64,000 nucleotides of DNA from assembly GCA_021772075.1 (NCBI GenBank), contig JAETNQ010000009.1, positions 1 to 64,000 on the forward strand, read 5' to 3'. The notes below the pieces were generated by a model, which saw only the letters and a program-made list of their open reading frames with translations, was not told where the DNA came from and did not search any database. Positions 57,296 through 64,000 of the stretch are shown piece by piece; positions within the stretch are counted from its first letter, which is position 1, and every line of letters starts with the position of its first letter. The stretch is from Lachnospiraceae bacterium (GTDB lineage: Bacteria > Bacillota > Clostridia > Lachnospirales > Lachnospiraceae). Position numbers and translations under genes: made by a program.

Positions 57296-57819
57296 GCGTT
57301 CCTCTCCTTTCCGTATATTTTCCGCAGCATATTTCTTGCCCTGTATATCTGCGTCTGTACTGTCTTAATGTTTTCATTCCTCTCTCTTGCGATCTCATCG
57401 GCTTTCTTTTCGTCGTAATAGACGCTTTTAGCGATCTCATCATAGGGAGGCTTCAGTCTGCCGCAGTATTCCAGCAGCCTTTCCTTCACTTCCCGTTCCA
57501 GGCAGATTTCTTCCGGCGACCCCTTTTCTTCGCTTTGCTGCTCAAAAAAAAGATCCTCCGTCGGCGCCTCCCTCCTCCTTGCGCTTCTTAAATAATCGAT
57601 GCTCTTATTGGTCGCTATCCTGCACAGCCATGCTTTTTCGTTGTCCCCCTCAAAAGTATCCAGATTCTTATAAGCGGACAGGAATGCCTCCTGTGCCAGA
57701 TCCTCCGCCGCAAAATAATCGCCGGTTACTTTATAGCATACAGAGAAAACAAGGTTCTGATAGGTATCGACCATCATGGAAAGCCGTTCTTCCTTATTTA
57801 TTTTTAAAGTGCCGTTCAT
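57292..57819 (-). CDS. ECF-type RNA polymerase sigma factor
   Basis: A 175-residue group 4 sigma: region 2 (YQNLVFSVCYKVTGDYFAAE, DLAQEAFLSAYKNLDTF, WLCRIATNKSIDYLRS) and region 4 (KSVYYDEKKADEIARERNEN, IKTVQTQIYRARNML). It heads an operon with its likely anti-sigma and two membrane proteins, so it probably answers an envelope signal and transcribes its own operon. GGAGG sits about 15 bp before ATG, a long spacing. Confidence 0.93.
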   Translation of the reverse strand: MNGTLKINKEERLSMMVDTYQNLVFSVCYKVTGDYFAAEDLAQEAFLSAYKNLDTFEGDNEKAWLCRIATNKSIDYLRSARRREAPTEDLFFEQQSEEKGSPEEICLEREVKERLLEYCGRLKPPYDEIAKSVYYDEKKADEIARERNENIKTVQTQIYRARNMLRKIYGKERNA

Positions 57820-57969
57820 AGGATGAATACTTTCCTCCCTCCTTTTCCCCTTCTTATCCTTTATAACGCATTCCTCTGCCTCTTATCTTCAATTTTTTTC
57901 AATTTTTTTAAATTTCCAATATCATCCTGTTTCCTCATGCCTGTGCCATATTTCATCTGCATGGGGCTT

Positions 57970-58006
57970 CGCATAAAAAGCAGGGAACTGCCGGCTGACA
58001 GCTCCC
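57970..58006 (-). terminator. Terminator of the DUF1836 gene
   Basis: On the minus strand GGGAGCTG pairs with CAGTTCCC around an eight-base loop and is followed by TGCTTTTTATG, about 25 bp past the stop at 58031. Confidence 0.75.
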
Positions 58007-58030
58007 ATTTCTTTATTTCCTATTCTACCC

Positions 58031-58672
58031 TTATTCCGGCTTATCGCCCTTGTTCTTTTTTCCTTCCTTATGCCCTTCGTCTGTCGCCGCGGAAAAACAA
58101 TCCACCACTTTTTCGATAATCAGCTTCTTTATATAAACATCAAAGCTTAACATGCAAATAAAGGAAAACAACTGCAGAAGCCCTTTTTCCTCTTCCGGCG
58201 CATCCTCAAAAGTACCTTTGGATTCCTGGAACTTGCGCACCACGTCTTCCTTCAGCATATCCACATGCTTTTCTTCCAAACCAAACACTTCCGAATAAAC
58301 ATCCCCAAGATCAAACCCATCCTTATGAAAAAAACGCTCTGTCAAGGGATTCAGCAGCGTCTGGATATCGTTGATCGTCAATATCCCCTTATAATAATAA
58401 ATAAATATCAGCAAAAGCACATGTTCTCTGGAATACTTCTTTTTTACCGGGGGAGGAAGAAGGTTATTCTTCGCATAATTATTGATCATCGTCTTTGTCA
58501 GTATCTTATCTTCTCCCGGATACCTGGCCGTATTTTTCAGCTGCTTCTCCATAAAAGTCGTTACCTGATCCATATACAGATCAATGTTAGGAACATCTTC
58601 CAATTTTATATGATGGATCCGGTCCAGACTTTCCAATATGCTGTTCAATAAATCTGCCTTGTCAATCGTCAT
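58031..58672 (-). CDS. DUF1836 domain protein
   Basis: A 213-residue soluble protein with the DUF1836 core (ILTKTMINNYAKNNLLPPPV, KKKYSREHVLLLIFIYYYKG), a helix-turn-helix-like helical bundle that reads like the MerR recognition region. DNA binding is plausible but unproven. The tail is lysine-rich. The start at 58672 follows GGAGGCGGG; 16 in-frame upstream codons are rejected. The 5' end faces the large palindromic element copy B. Confidence 0.88.
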   Translation of the reverse strand: MTIDKADLLNSILESLDRIHHIKLEDVPNIDLYMDQVTTFMEKQLKNTARYPGEDKILTKTMINNYAKNNLLPPPVKKKYSREHVLLLIFIYYYKGILTINDIQTLLNPLTERFFHKDGFDLGDVYSEVFGLEEKHVDMLKEDVVRKFQESKGTFEDAPEEEKGLLQLFSFICMLSFDVYIKKLIIEKVVDCFSAATDEGHKEGKKNKGDKPE

Positions 58673-58740
58673 ACTATTTTCCCGCCTCCATATTCCATTA
58701 TATAGTATTGAAAACCACATGACAAGCTATATCTTCCACA

Positions 58741-59150
58741 GGGAAATCAATTTTGTCAAACCGGGGGCGGGCGGGAAGGAAGAGGGGCGGCAAAAGAAGG
58801 GCGGGAGGAAACGGCAGGGAAAGAACGGCGGGGGGAAAGGTTAGGAATGATTTCACCGTTGCCTCACGTAGGGAAATGAGATTTTCTTAATATTCCGTTC
58901 AGAAAACAGCAATTTGGTGACACGGATGTCACCAAAAGCCCGCTATGAGCCCGGATGGCGAATCGCGGGCGGTTGCGTCCGGCTGATACTGCTTTACCCG
59001 GAATATTTAGAAAATCCATTTCCCGAAGCCGGCACGGTGAAACATTCCTAACCTTCCCCCCGCCGTTCTTCCCCTGCCGTTTCCTCCCGCCCTTCTTTTG
59101 CCGCCCCTCTTCCTTCCCGCCCGGCCCCGGCCTGACAAAATTGATTTCCC
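58741..59150 (+). repeat. Long palindromic element, copy B
   Basis: A 410-bp element. The left arm (58741-58858) and right arm (59035-59150) are near-perfect inverted repeats, beginning GGGAAATCAATTTTGTCA and ending ATTTCACCG. The left arm is G/A-rich on the plus strand. The 176-bp centre matches copy A (inverted) with TTGGTGACA/TGTCACCAA and a stem GCCCGC/GCGGGC; copy A has GTCCGC/GCGGAC, a paired change. Arms of A and B share only the outer GGAAATC and purine richness. It lies between divergent genes and ends six bases before the -35 of yerC. Confidence 0.88.
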
Positions 59151-59156
59151 TTTATC

Positions 59157-59185
59157 TTTACTTTATAACTTTAATATGTTAAAAT
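59157..59185 (+). promoter_or_regulatory. Likely promoter of yerC
   Basis: TTTACT (59157-59162), 17 bp, TAAAAT (59180-59185), about 56 bp before the start codon. It begins immediately after the palindromic element, so the element is upstream of the transcript. Confidence 0.55.
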
Positions 59186-59241
59186 ATACCCGCGTTTATC
59201 TGTAAAATTCCTATGCAAAAAGGTATTCGGAGGTTTTAACC

Positions 59242-59544
59242 ATGAATAAAAAAATAAGAACAAATGCGGTAGACCACTTATTTGACGCCATTCTCAGCCT
59301 CAAAGACAAAGAAGAATGCTATATTTTTTTTGAAGACCTCTGCACGGTCAACGAATTATTATCCCTTTCCCAAAGATTTGAAGTTGCCGCCATGCTGCGC
59401 AACCGCAAAACTTATTTGGAAATTGCCGATAAAACCGGAGCGTCCACTGCCACGATCAGCCGGGTGAACCGCTCTTTAAATTACGGAAACGACGGATATG
59501 AAATGGTATTCGGCCGGATGGAAAAGAAGGAATCCGGCGAATAG
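59242..59544 (+). CDS. yerC: YerC/YecD family TrpR-like protein
   Basis: A 100-residue all-helical protein of the TrpR superfamily: HLFDAILSLKDKEECYIFFE, DLCTVNELLSLSQRFEVAAM, LRNRKTYLEIADKTGASTAT, ISRVNRSLNYGNDGY, with a complete helix-turn-helix. It is a DNA-binding regulator by family; tryptophan response is not established for YerC. The ATG follows GGAGGTTTTAACC. A strong terminator follows directly. Confidence 0.93.
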   Translation: MNKKIRTNAVDHLFDAILSLKDKEECYIFFEDLCTVNELLSLSQRFEVAAMLRNRKTYLEIADKTGASTATISRVNRSLNYGNDGYEMVFGRMEKKESGE

Positions 59545-59575
59545 CTCTATTCTATTGCACAATATTCTATTGCAC

Positions 59576-59626
59576 AAAAAAACAGGAGCCTGCGCGTGAA
59601 CATCTAACGCCCGGCTCCTGTTTTTT
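59576..59626. terminator. Bidirectional terminator yerC / bactofilin
   Basis: AAAACAGGAGCC pairs with GGCTCCTGTTTT, with a GCG/CGC inner stem, followed by further T on the plus strand and preceded by A-run for the minus strand. Located between convergent genes. Confidence 0.9.
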
Positions 59627-59638
59627 CGCCTTATTCCT

Positions 59639-60022
59639 TTATTCTTCAATCTCCTCTATCAGCTTCATGTCTACGGAATTCATATTGCATTGTCCCTGGA
59701 AGATCGCATTTTCATCCACGATCAGGCTCTTTGTCTGGATATTGCCCCTGATGCTTCCCGTAGACGCTACTTCCGTCCTTCCTGCGGAAGTCAGGTCTCC
59801 TTCTACGATGCCGGCCACCATAATATCTGCGCCTTTAATATTTCCCAGCACCTTTCCCGATGCGCCGATCACCAGGGCTCCCTGGCTGCTCACATCTCCT
59901 TTTACTCTCCCGTCAATACGAATCGCCTCTTCCGAAGTGATCGTTCCTTCCACCAGCATATCGGCACCGATAATACTTCCAATCTTTGCGTTTACATTCG
60001 CTGTTTTCTTACTCCCCAACAT
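59639..60022 (-). CDS. Bactofilin (polymer-forming cytoskeletal protein)
   Basis: A 127-residue right-handed beta-helix protein: SIIGADMLVEGTITSEEAIR, IDGRVKGDVSSQGALVIGAS, GKVLGNIKGADIMVAGIVEG, the repeating pattern of bactofilins, which form nucleotide-free filaments used in cell shape and wall work. It starts 9 bp after the stop of an M23-like gene, the usual partner in bacteria. Standard length. Confidence 0.95.
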   Translation of the reverse strand: MLGSKKTANVNAKIGSIIGADMLVEGTITSEEAIRIDGRVKGDVSSQGALVIGASGKVLGNIKGADIMVAGIVEGDLTSAGRTEVASTGSIRGNIQTKSLIVDENAIFQGQCNMNSVDMKLIEEIEE

Positions 60023-60031
60023 ATTCTCCTC

Positions 60032-60805
60032 CTAACCGTTAATTTCAATCATTTCCATCGGGTCTATATATGTATCGTCCTTGCTTATGCTGTAGCCCAT
60101 CTCCGTGTTGTCCTCGTCGACCACATACAGAATAGCCCCTCTTGTTACCTCGTTACCTGCTTTTACCACTGCATTACCGTTGTTGCGGTAAATAGAAATA
60201 TAACCGTTTCCGTGGTCTATACTGACAACGTTTCCATAATCTACGTCCACATCTACAGATAAAACTGTTCCTGTACCGGAAGCTATTACGTTAATGCCTT
60301 CCGATGCGGCAAATATGACTTCCTTTCTATCCTCATGCGCCCGCATGCCCTGCGCATCATCATCCTCCGCTTCCTCTTCCGTTTTCAGCTGTGCGGTCCC
60401 GCTCAAAGGAAACCCTTTCGGAATATGTTCTTCCTCTTCCTGCGCCGCCATGGCCTCTTCCACTTCCGCATGTTCATTCACGGTATCATTCAAAACTTTT
60501 ATCTGTTCCGCCATCTCCTCCTTTTCTGTTTCCAGTTCTTTTGCTTCCGCTTCCAGCCGCTCTATTTCTTTCTGCAGGCTGATATTCTGCTCCGCCTGTG
60601 CCTTGAACCTCTCCATGGAGTCGGACAAGGTGATCACGCTATACACTACATAACAGACTGCGCAGACCAAAAGAAGGAAACTTCCCAGCATTACTGTTCC
60701 TGCTAACCCGGCGTTAATATGAAATTCTTTCTTTTTGTTCTTTGCCGAATCAGAGATTATCATTACTGTATAACTTTTCTTACTCTTTCGCGTTCTCAGC
60801 TTCAT
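60032..60805 (-). CDS. M23-like peptidase, probably degenerate
   Basis: A 257-residue protein: a basic N-terminus, one membrane helix (GTVMLGSFLLLVCAVCYVVY), a coiled coil of about 80 residues (EKEIERLEAEAKELETEKEE), and a LytM-like beta domain (VFAASEGINVIASGTGTVLS reading, NVVSIDHGNGYISIYRNNGN). The zinc ligands are not all present: the HxH motif is replaced near the C-terminus (YSISKDDTYID). It is likely a non-catalytic activator or scaffold like EnvC-type LytM proteins. The start at 60805 is 11 bp after GGAGG. It is operonic with bactofilin. Confidence 0.82.
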   Translation of the reverse strand: MKLRTRKSKKSYTVMIISDSAKNKKKEFHINAGLAGTVMLGSFLLLVCAVCYVVYSVITLSDSMERFKAQAEQNISLQKEIERLEAEAKELETEKEEMAEQIKVLNDTVNEHAEVEEAMAAQEEEEHIPKGFPLSGTAQLKTEEEAEDDDAQGMRAHEDRKEVIFAASEGINVIASGTGTVLSVDVDVDYGNVVSIDHGNGYISIYRNNGNAVVKAGNEVTRGAILYVVDEDNTEMGYSISKDDTYIDPMEMIEING

Positions 60806-60931
60806 ACAATAAGTCACCTCCAGTAAACTCTTACTATTTTACCACAGGTGACTTGCCAAATACAACTTCATTTCAAATTTTTTTAACTATATGTTCCAAA
60901 AGTGTTTCAAATTTATTACAAATTGTCCGTT

Positions 60932-61999
60932 TTACACGTCCAGTTTCATATCGCCATCCTTCAGCCATTTCCTTTTGCGCATCCACTCGGAGATAAGGAA
61001 AGCAAGGAGCGCCGGAAGCACAAAATGCATCAATGCAATCTGAAACAAGGCCGTTCCGGAAGCCATTCCTCCCTCCACCATCGTCTGGTAAGCGTTAATC
61101 TGCCCCACAAGCCCCGCTGTCCCCATACCGGAACCGGTAGGATTATTCTCCATCCCGAAGACCATCGTCGAAACCGGCCCCAGCACCGCGCTCGTCAGGA
61201 TTGCCGGCAGCCAGATCACAGGCTTTTTCACGATATTCCCGATCTGAAGCATGCTCGTCCCCAAGCCCTGCGCCAACAGGCCGTTTACTTTATTTTCCCG
61301 GAAGGAAGCTACGGCAAATCCGACCATATTAGCGCAACAGCCAACAGCCGCCGCCCCTGCCGCAATTCCATTCAGCCCGAGAATAATGCCCAATGCCGCA
61401 GAACTGATCGGGAGCGTCAAAATCATGCCCATCAGCACGGATACCACGATCCCCATCAGGAAGGGCGCCTGAACCGTCCCCCAGTTAATAACAGATCCGA
61501 GCCATGCCATAAAGGCAGAAATCGGCGGCCCAAGTACCAGCCCTACCGCCGCCCCCGACACAATACAGGCAAAAGGCGTCACCAGAATATCCACCTTCGT
61601 CTTCCCCGAAACCAGACGCCCTGCGTAAATCCCCACAATTGCGGCAATAAACGCACCCAAAGGCTCACCGGGGCCGGAAAAGCACATCGTTCCCTCTACC
61701 AGGACGGCGCCCTCTATTATTTTTCCGGCAAAGGCCCCGGTCATTCCAACCGCCGCCGCAGAAAGCACGACCAACGGCCCTGCTTTCAGCTTTAACGCCG
61801 TGCCGCAGCCAATCCCTGCGCCAGTCACTGCAGCGGCCATTTTTCCCATCATGAATACATAAGCGCCTGCCGCCCCGGGTATCAGAGTCCCGATCTGTTG
61901 GATAATCGTTCCTATAATCAACGTGGCGAACAGGCCCGATGCCATCCCGCTTAACCCGTCGATAAAAATTTCATTGAGCAGTTTTTTTACTTTTTTCAT
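60932..61999 (-). CDS. PTS_EIIC_2-type membrane transporter
   Basis: A 355-residue integral membrane protein with about ten helices (GLFATLIIGTIIQQIGTLIP, GPLVVLSAAAVGMTGAFAGK, GIVVSVLMGMILTLPISSAA). It matches the stand-alone PTS IIC family 2. No IIA or IIB partner or HPr-binding domain is nearby, so group translocation is doubtful and the substrate unknown. The start at 61999 follows AAGGAGGAAG; 27 upstream codons are rejected. It lies downstream of niaR, so a link to pyridine-nucleotide precursors is conceivable but unproven. Confidence 0.85.
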   Translation of the reverse strand: MKKVKKLLNEIFIDGLSGMASGLFATLIIGTIIQQIGTLIPGAAGAYVFMMGKMAAAVTGAGIGCGTALKLKAGPLVVLSAAAVGMTGAFAGKIIEGAVLVEGTMCFSGPGEPLGAFIAAIVGIYAGRLVSGKTKVDILVTPFACIVSGAAVGLVLGPPISAFMAWLGSVINWGTVQAPFLMGIVVSVLMGMILTLPISSAALGIILGLNGIAAGAAAVGCCANMVGFAVASFRENKVNGLLAQGLGTSMLQIGNIVKKPVIWLPAILTSAVLGPVSTMVFGMENNPTGSGMGTAGLVGQINAYQTMVEGGMASGTALFQIALMHFVLPALLAFLISEWMRKRKWLKDGDMKLDV

Positions 62000-62103
62000 C
62001 TTCCTCCTTGCCCTTCCTTTCCTTCTATCAATATACATATGTAAATCAACTGTCTTGTCAGTCAATGGCAAGGATAACATATTTTTCTCAACGAGTCAAT
62101 AAT

Positions 62104-62157
62104 CCCGCAGCAGTCGCCAAATGGCTACGTGCTGCCATTTGGCTCGCTGCTCGCAGG
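62104..62157. repeat. REP-like hairpin repeat, copy 2
   Basis: GCAGTCGCCAAATGGC and GCCATTTGGCTCGCTGC pair around TACGTGCT. The outer sequence matches copy 1 at 34041-34116 (GCAGTCGCCAA; TTGGCTCG.TGCTCGC.GGA). It overlaps the end of niaR and supplies its stop codon and last ten or so residues (IPASSEPNGST). Confidence 0.75.
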
Positions 62158-62679
62158 AATCAAGTACCCTTTTCTATCCAGTTCTTCTCCGATCCGGTCC
62201 AACGTCTCTTCAGAATCTGCCTCCACAGTATGGAAATGGACGCCATGGGTCAGATTATTCAACGGCTTCGTCTTATATTCCTCCACTTTTTTCACAAAAG
62301 CTTCCGCATCCGCCCTGCAGTTTATAATCAAATCAGCCGATATCTGTCCGTAGATCCCGTGTTCCACCACCACGTCCCTGATTTTCCCCCCCATATCTAC
62401 AATGGCATACAATTCGTCCAATATTTCCTCGTCCTTATGCTTTACTTTATAAGTCCTCTTTTTCCTGTTCCCATCTTTCCAGCCGTCAAAAAAAATATAT
62501 CCTTTGTTCGTGGAAAGGATATTTCTGTCCGTAGCGCGCAAAAGCGCAATATCCTGCACGATTACCTGTCTGCTGACTCCGAGCACAGCCGCCAGCTCCG
62601 TTCCTGATACCGGCGCTTTCTTTCCATGCAGTATTTCTATAATTCTTTTTCTTCTTTCATCGCCTTCCATAGTCTCCAT
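62125..62679 (-). CDS. niaR: Niacin-responsive repressor NiaR (HTH_11 + 3H)
   Basis: A 184-residue regulator: the N-terminal helix-turn-helix (PVSGTELAAVLGVSRQVIVQ, DIALLRATDRNIL) and a C-terminal 3H domain with its three histidine regions (YKVKHKDEEILDELYAIVD, VVVEHGIYGQISADLII, LTHGVHFHTVEADSEE). In Firmicutes NiaR binds nicotinic acid and represses NAD synthesis and niacin transport genes. The start at 62679 follows GGGAAGGCGG. The last codons come from a REP-like repeat. No nad genes are in the window. Confidence 0.9.
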   Translation of the reverse strand: METMEGDERRKRIIEILHGKKAPVSGTELAAVLGVSRQVIVQDIALLRATDRNILSTNKGYIFFDGWKDGNRKKRTYKVKHKDEEILDELYAIVDMGGKIRDVVVEHGIYGQISADLIINCRADAEAFVKKVEEYKTKPLNNLTHGVHFHTVEADSEETLDRIGEELDRKGYLIPASSEPNGST

Positions 62680-62737
62680 CCGCCTTCCCGTATTCGCCAA
62701 TATCCATAGGTTTTTTAAAAATCCCCTATAACGCAGA

Positions 62738-62807
62738 AAAACACCCACCCGAAGGTAAGTGTTTTCCCATGTAAAAGGGGAATTTTACATTGGATTATCT
62801 CTAATCC
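62738..62807 (-). promoter_or_regulatory. Three inverted repeats in the niaR leader
   Basis: Read towards niaR: GGATTA-GAGA-TAATCC (62792-62807 region), ATGTAAAA-TTCCCC-TTTTACAT (62769-62790, perfect 8-bp arms) and AAAACAC-GTGTTTT (62738-62765) enclosing ACC-TTCG-GGT, a C(UUCG)G tetraloop, followed by TTTTTC. The last looks like an attenuator 60 bp before the start codon; the second is a candidate operator. Confidence 0.5.
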
Positions 62808-62935
62808 TCTTATATCTTATCATCATTATTCCTATTTGTATTTGCATTATATGCTTTTTATTAGTGCAAATATTGCTTAAAAACAAATACAAGACAAGAA
62901 TTTGTTAAAAAAACAACAAATAACCAATTTATTTC

Positions 62936-62992
62936 TTTACTTTTACTTTAACATATGCTATTCTAAACATATCGTTTATCAAGAAACGATAT
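62936..62992 (+). promoter_or_regulatory. Cold-shock gene promoter and leader hairpin
   Basis: TTTACT (62936-62941), 17 bp, TATTCT (62959-62964), followed by the leader hairpin TATCGTTT-ATCA-AGAAACGATA at about 62969-62990 and the site TCTGGAGGTATCTGGC before ATG. Confidence 0.55.
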
Positions 62993-63016
62993 ACTTAATC
63001 TCTGGAGGTATCTGGC

Positions 63017-63217
63017 ATGAATAAAGGTACAGTAAAATGGTTTAACAACCAAAAAGGCTACGGCTTCATCTCTGATGAACAGGGCAATGATGTATTCGTA
63101 CATTATTCAGGACTTAATATGGAAGGCTTCAAATCTCTTGAAGAAGGCGCTGCCGTTGAGTTCGAAGTAGTAAATGGCGAAAAAGGCCCTCAGGCTGTAA
63201 ACGTAACAAAGTTATAA
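63017..63217 (+). CDS. Cold-shock-domain protein (CspA family)
   Basis: A 66-residue OB-fold RNA chaperone with intact RNP1 ([10 protein letters not shown]) and RNP2 (DVFVHYSGL) motifs. It melts RNA structure, often at low temperature, though many csp genes are constitutive. Full length. The leader is short (about 45 bases) compared with the long cold-shock leaders of enterobacteria. A clean terminator follows 120 bp later. Confidence 0.97.
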   Translation: MNKGTVKWFNNQKGYGFISDEQGNDVFVHYSGLNMEGFKSLEEGAAVEFEVVNGEKGPQAVNVTKL

Positions 63218-63337
63218 TTTTTCAATTATAACAAACATTAATCAGTATCAAGATTGTGCTTTTTATATAGACAAATTATCCCTAAATTTAAGGTGGGCTT
63301 TGTAATATGGCGGCAGATTTGGTAGCGGATTAAGGAG

Positions 63338-63369
63338 AGAACCTATTCTACATCAGATAGGTTCTTTTT
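63338..63369 (+). terminator. Terminator of the cold-shock gene
   Basis: AGAACCTAT/ATAGGTTCT (63338-63346 and 63357-63365) followed by TTTTC. The 120 bp between the stop codon and the hairpin contain nothing recognisable. Confidence 0.85.
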
Positions 63370-63407
63370 CTATGCACAAATCCGCACAAAAGAATGTGAC
63401 CGGAAAA

Positions 63408-64000
63408 CTAACGGCGCCTGCCCATAAAGGCGATCACTTCTTCCCATTTCATGTTTCCGCCAAACAGATCCAAAGCGCTGCCGATCGTCACGTTCACTCT
63501 ATTTTGTCCCAGTTTTTTCAGCTTTTCCAAATCAGAAAAATCATGGACGCCGCCCGCATACGTAACGGGCATTTTCCCCCAATTCCCAAGGAGCGCGGCC
63601 ACTTCCTCCTCGATCCCGTCTGCCCTTCCTTCCACATCCACCGCATGGACGAGGAATTCATCACAATAAAAAGAAAGTTTCTCCAACGTTTCTTCCGACA
63701 GCTTTACATCCGTATCCTTCTGCCATCTGTCGGTAACAATATAATATGCGCCGTCTCTGCGCCGGCAGCTTAAATCCAGCACAATCCTGTCTTTCCCTGC
63801 CCTGCGGACCAGCCGTTCCAGATTGGCATATTCTATTTTCCCATCCCGAAACACATAGGACGTTACAATCACATGGCTTGCCCCTGACTCCAGATATTCC
63901 AAAGCATTCTCTTCCCGAATGCCTCCTCCTACCTGAAGCCCGCCAGGATATGCCTGCAGCGCCGACAGCGCCTGGGCTTTCGTCTCCGCATAATATCCGC
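63408..64000 (-). CDS. hisA: Phosphoribosylformimino-AICAR-P isomerase, eukaryote-like HisA (partial)
   Basis: Histidine synthesis, isomerising ProFAR to PRFAR. The 5' end lies beyond the window; about 197 residues are visible, beginning YYAETKAQALSALQAYPGGL. Motifs QVGGGIREENALEYLESGAS, HVIVTSYVFRDGKIEY, LDLSCRRRDGAYYIVTDRWQ and VTYAGGVHDFSDLEKLKKLG match the single-domain HisA type found in fungi and some Clostridia rather than the canonical bacterial HisA. It ends at 63408, convergent with the cold-shock gene. Confidence 0.92.
   Translation of the reverse strand, partial: GYYAETKAQALSALQAYPGGLQVGGGIREENALEYLESGASHVIVTSYVFRDGKIEYANLERLVRRAGKDRIVLDLSCRRRDGAYYIVTDRWQKDTDVKLSEETLEKLSFYCDEFLVHAVDVEGRADGIEEEVAALLGNWGKMPVTYAGGVHDFSDLEKLKKLGQNRVNVTIGSALDLFGGNMKWEEVIAFMGRRR

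Overview
The window reads as a chromosome segment from a low-to-mid GC Firmicute of the Lachnospiraceae type (Clostridia). The signs are the order era / yqzL-like / recO / glyS (single-chain GlyRS) / alaS, the acyl-CoA dehydratase activase giant, an AgrC/AgrA-type kinase and LytTR regulator, the 3H-domain regulator NiaR, a PTS_EIIC_2 membrane protein, a YerC/TrpR-like protein and a eukaryote-like HisA. Shine-Dalgarno sites are strong throughout. No rRNA, tRNA, CRISPR array, transposase or integrase was found. No species is claimed.

Layout. (1) 0.2-12 kb: a tightly packed minus-strand block running rhomboid-like protein, sigma-like protein, small protein, M16C protease, era, yqzL, recO, lipoprotein, glyS, alaS. 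(2) 12-16.6 kb: a 1441-residue activase on its own promoter. (3) 16.6-25.2 kb: minus-strand chemoreceptor, sensor kinase and response regulator, then a WYL / TfoX / GyrI-like / VOC group, DUF362 and an Fe-S aldo/keto reductase. (4) 25.2-40 kb: an accessory stretch of small regulators and enzymes with many broken genes. It holds remnants of a MATE pump, an alcohol dehydrogenase, a GT2 glycosyltransferase, a sugar acetyltransferase, a flavodoxin and a zinc-ribbon protein, plus a feoB that has lost its P-loop half. A DtxR-type regulator and DtxR-like boxes tie feoB to metal control. (5) 39.8-48.3 kb: an AT-rich defence island with RhuM, a STAND NTPase with a nuclease-like N-terminus, and an IetAS-type subtilase/AAA+ pair with its own promoter. 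(6) 48.4-64 kb: housekeeping again: rlmD, pcrA, an SPFH protein, an orphan solute-binding lipoprotein, an ECF sigma/anti-sigma operon, bactofilin with an M23-like protein, niaR, a cold-shock gene and the 3' part of hisA.

The most unusual structure is a pair of 370-410 bp palindromic elements at 25263-25632 and 58741-59150. They share a roughly 175-bp core, inverted relative to each other. Each copy is flanked by about 100-bp arms that are near-perfect inverted repeats of each other, but the arms differ between the two copies. The core shows at least one compensatory base-pair change. Both copies sit between divergent genes, outside the likely transcripts. Two smaller hairpin repeats (34041-34116 and 62104-62157) follow the same rule of conserved ends and a different but still self-complementary centre.
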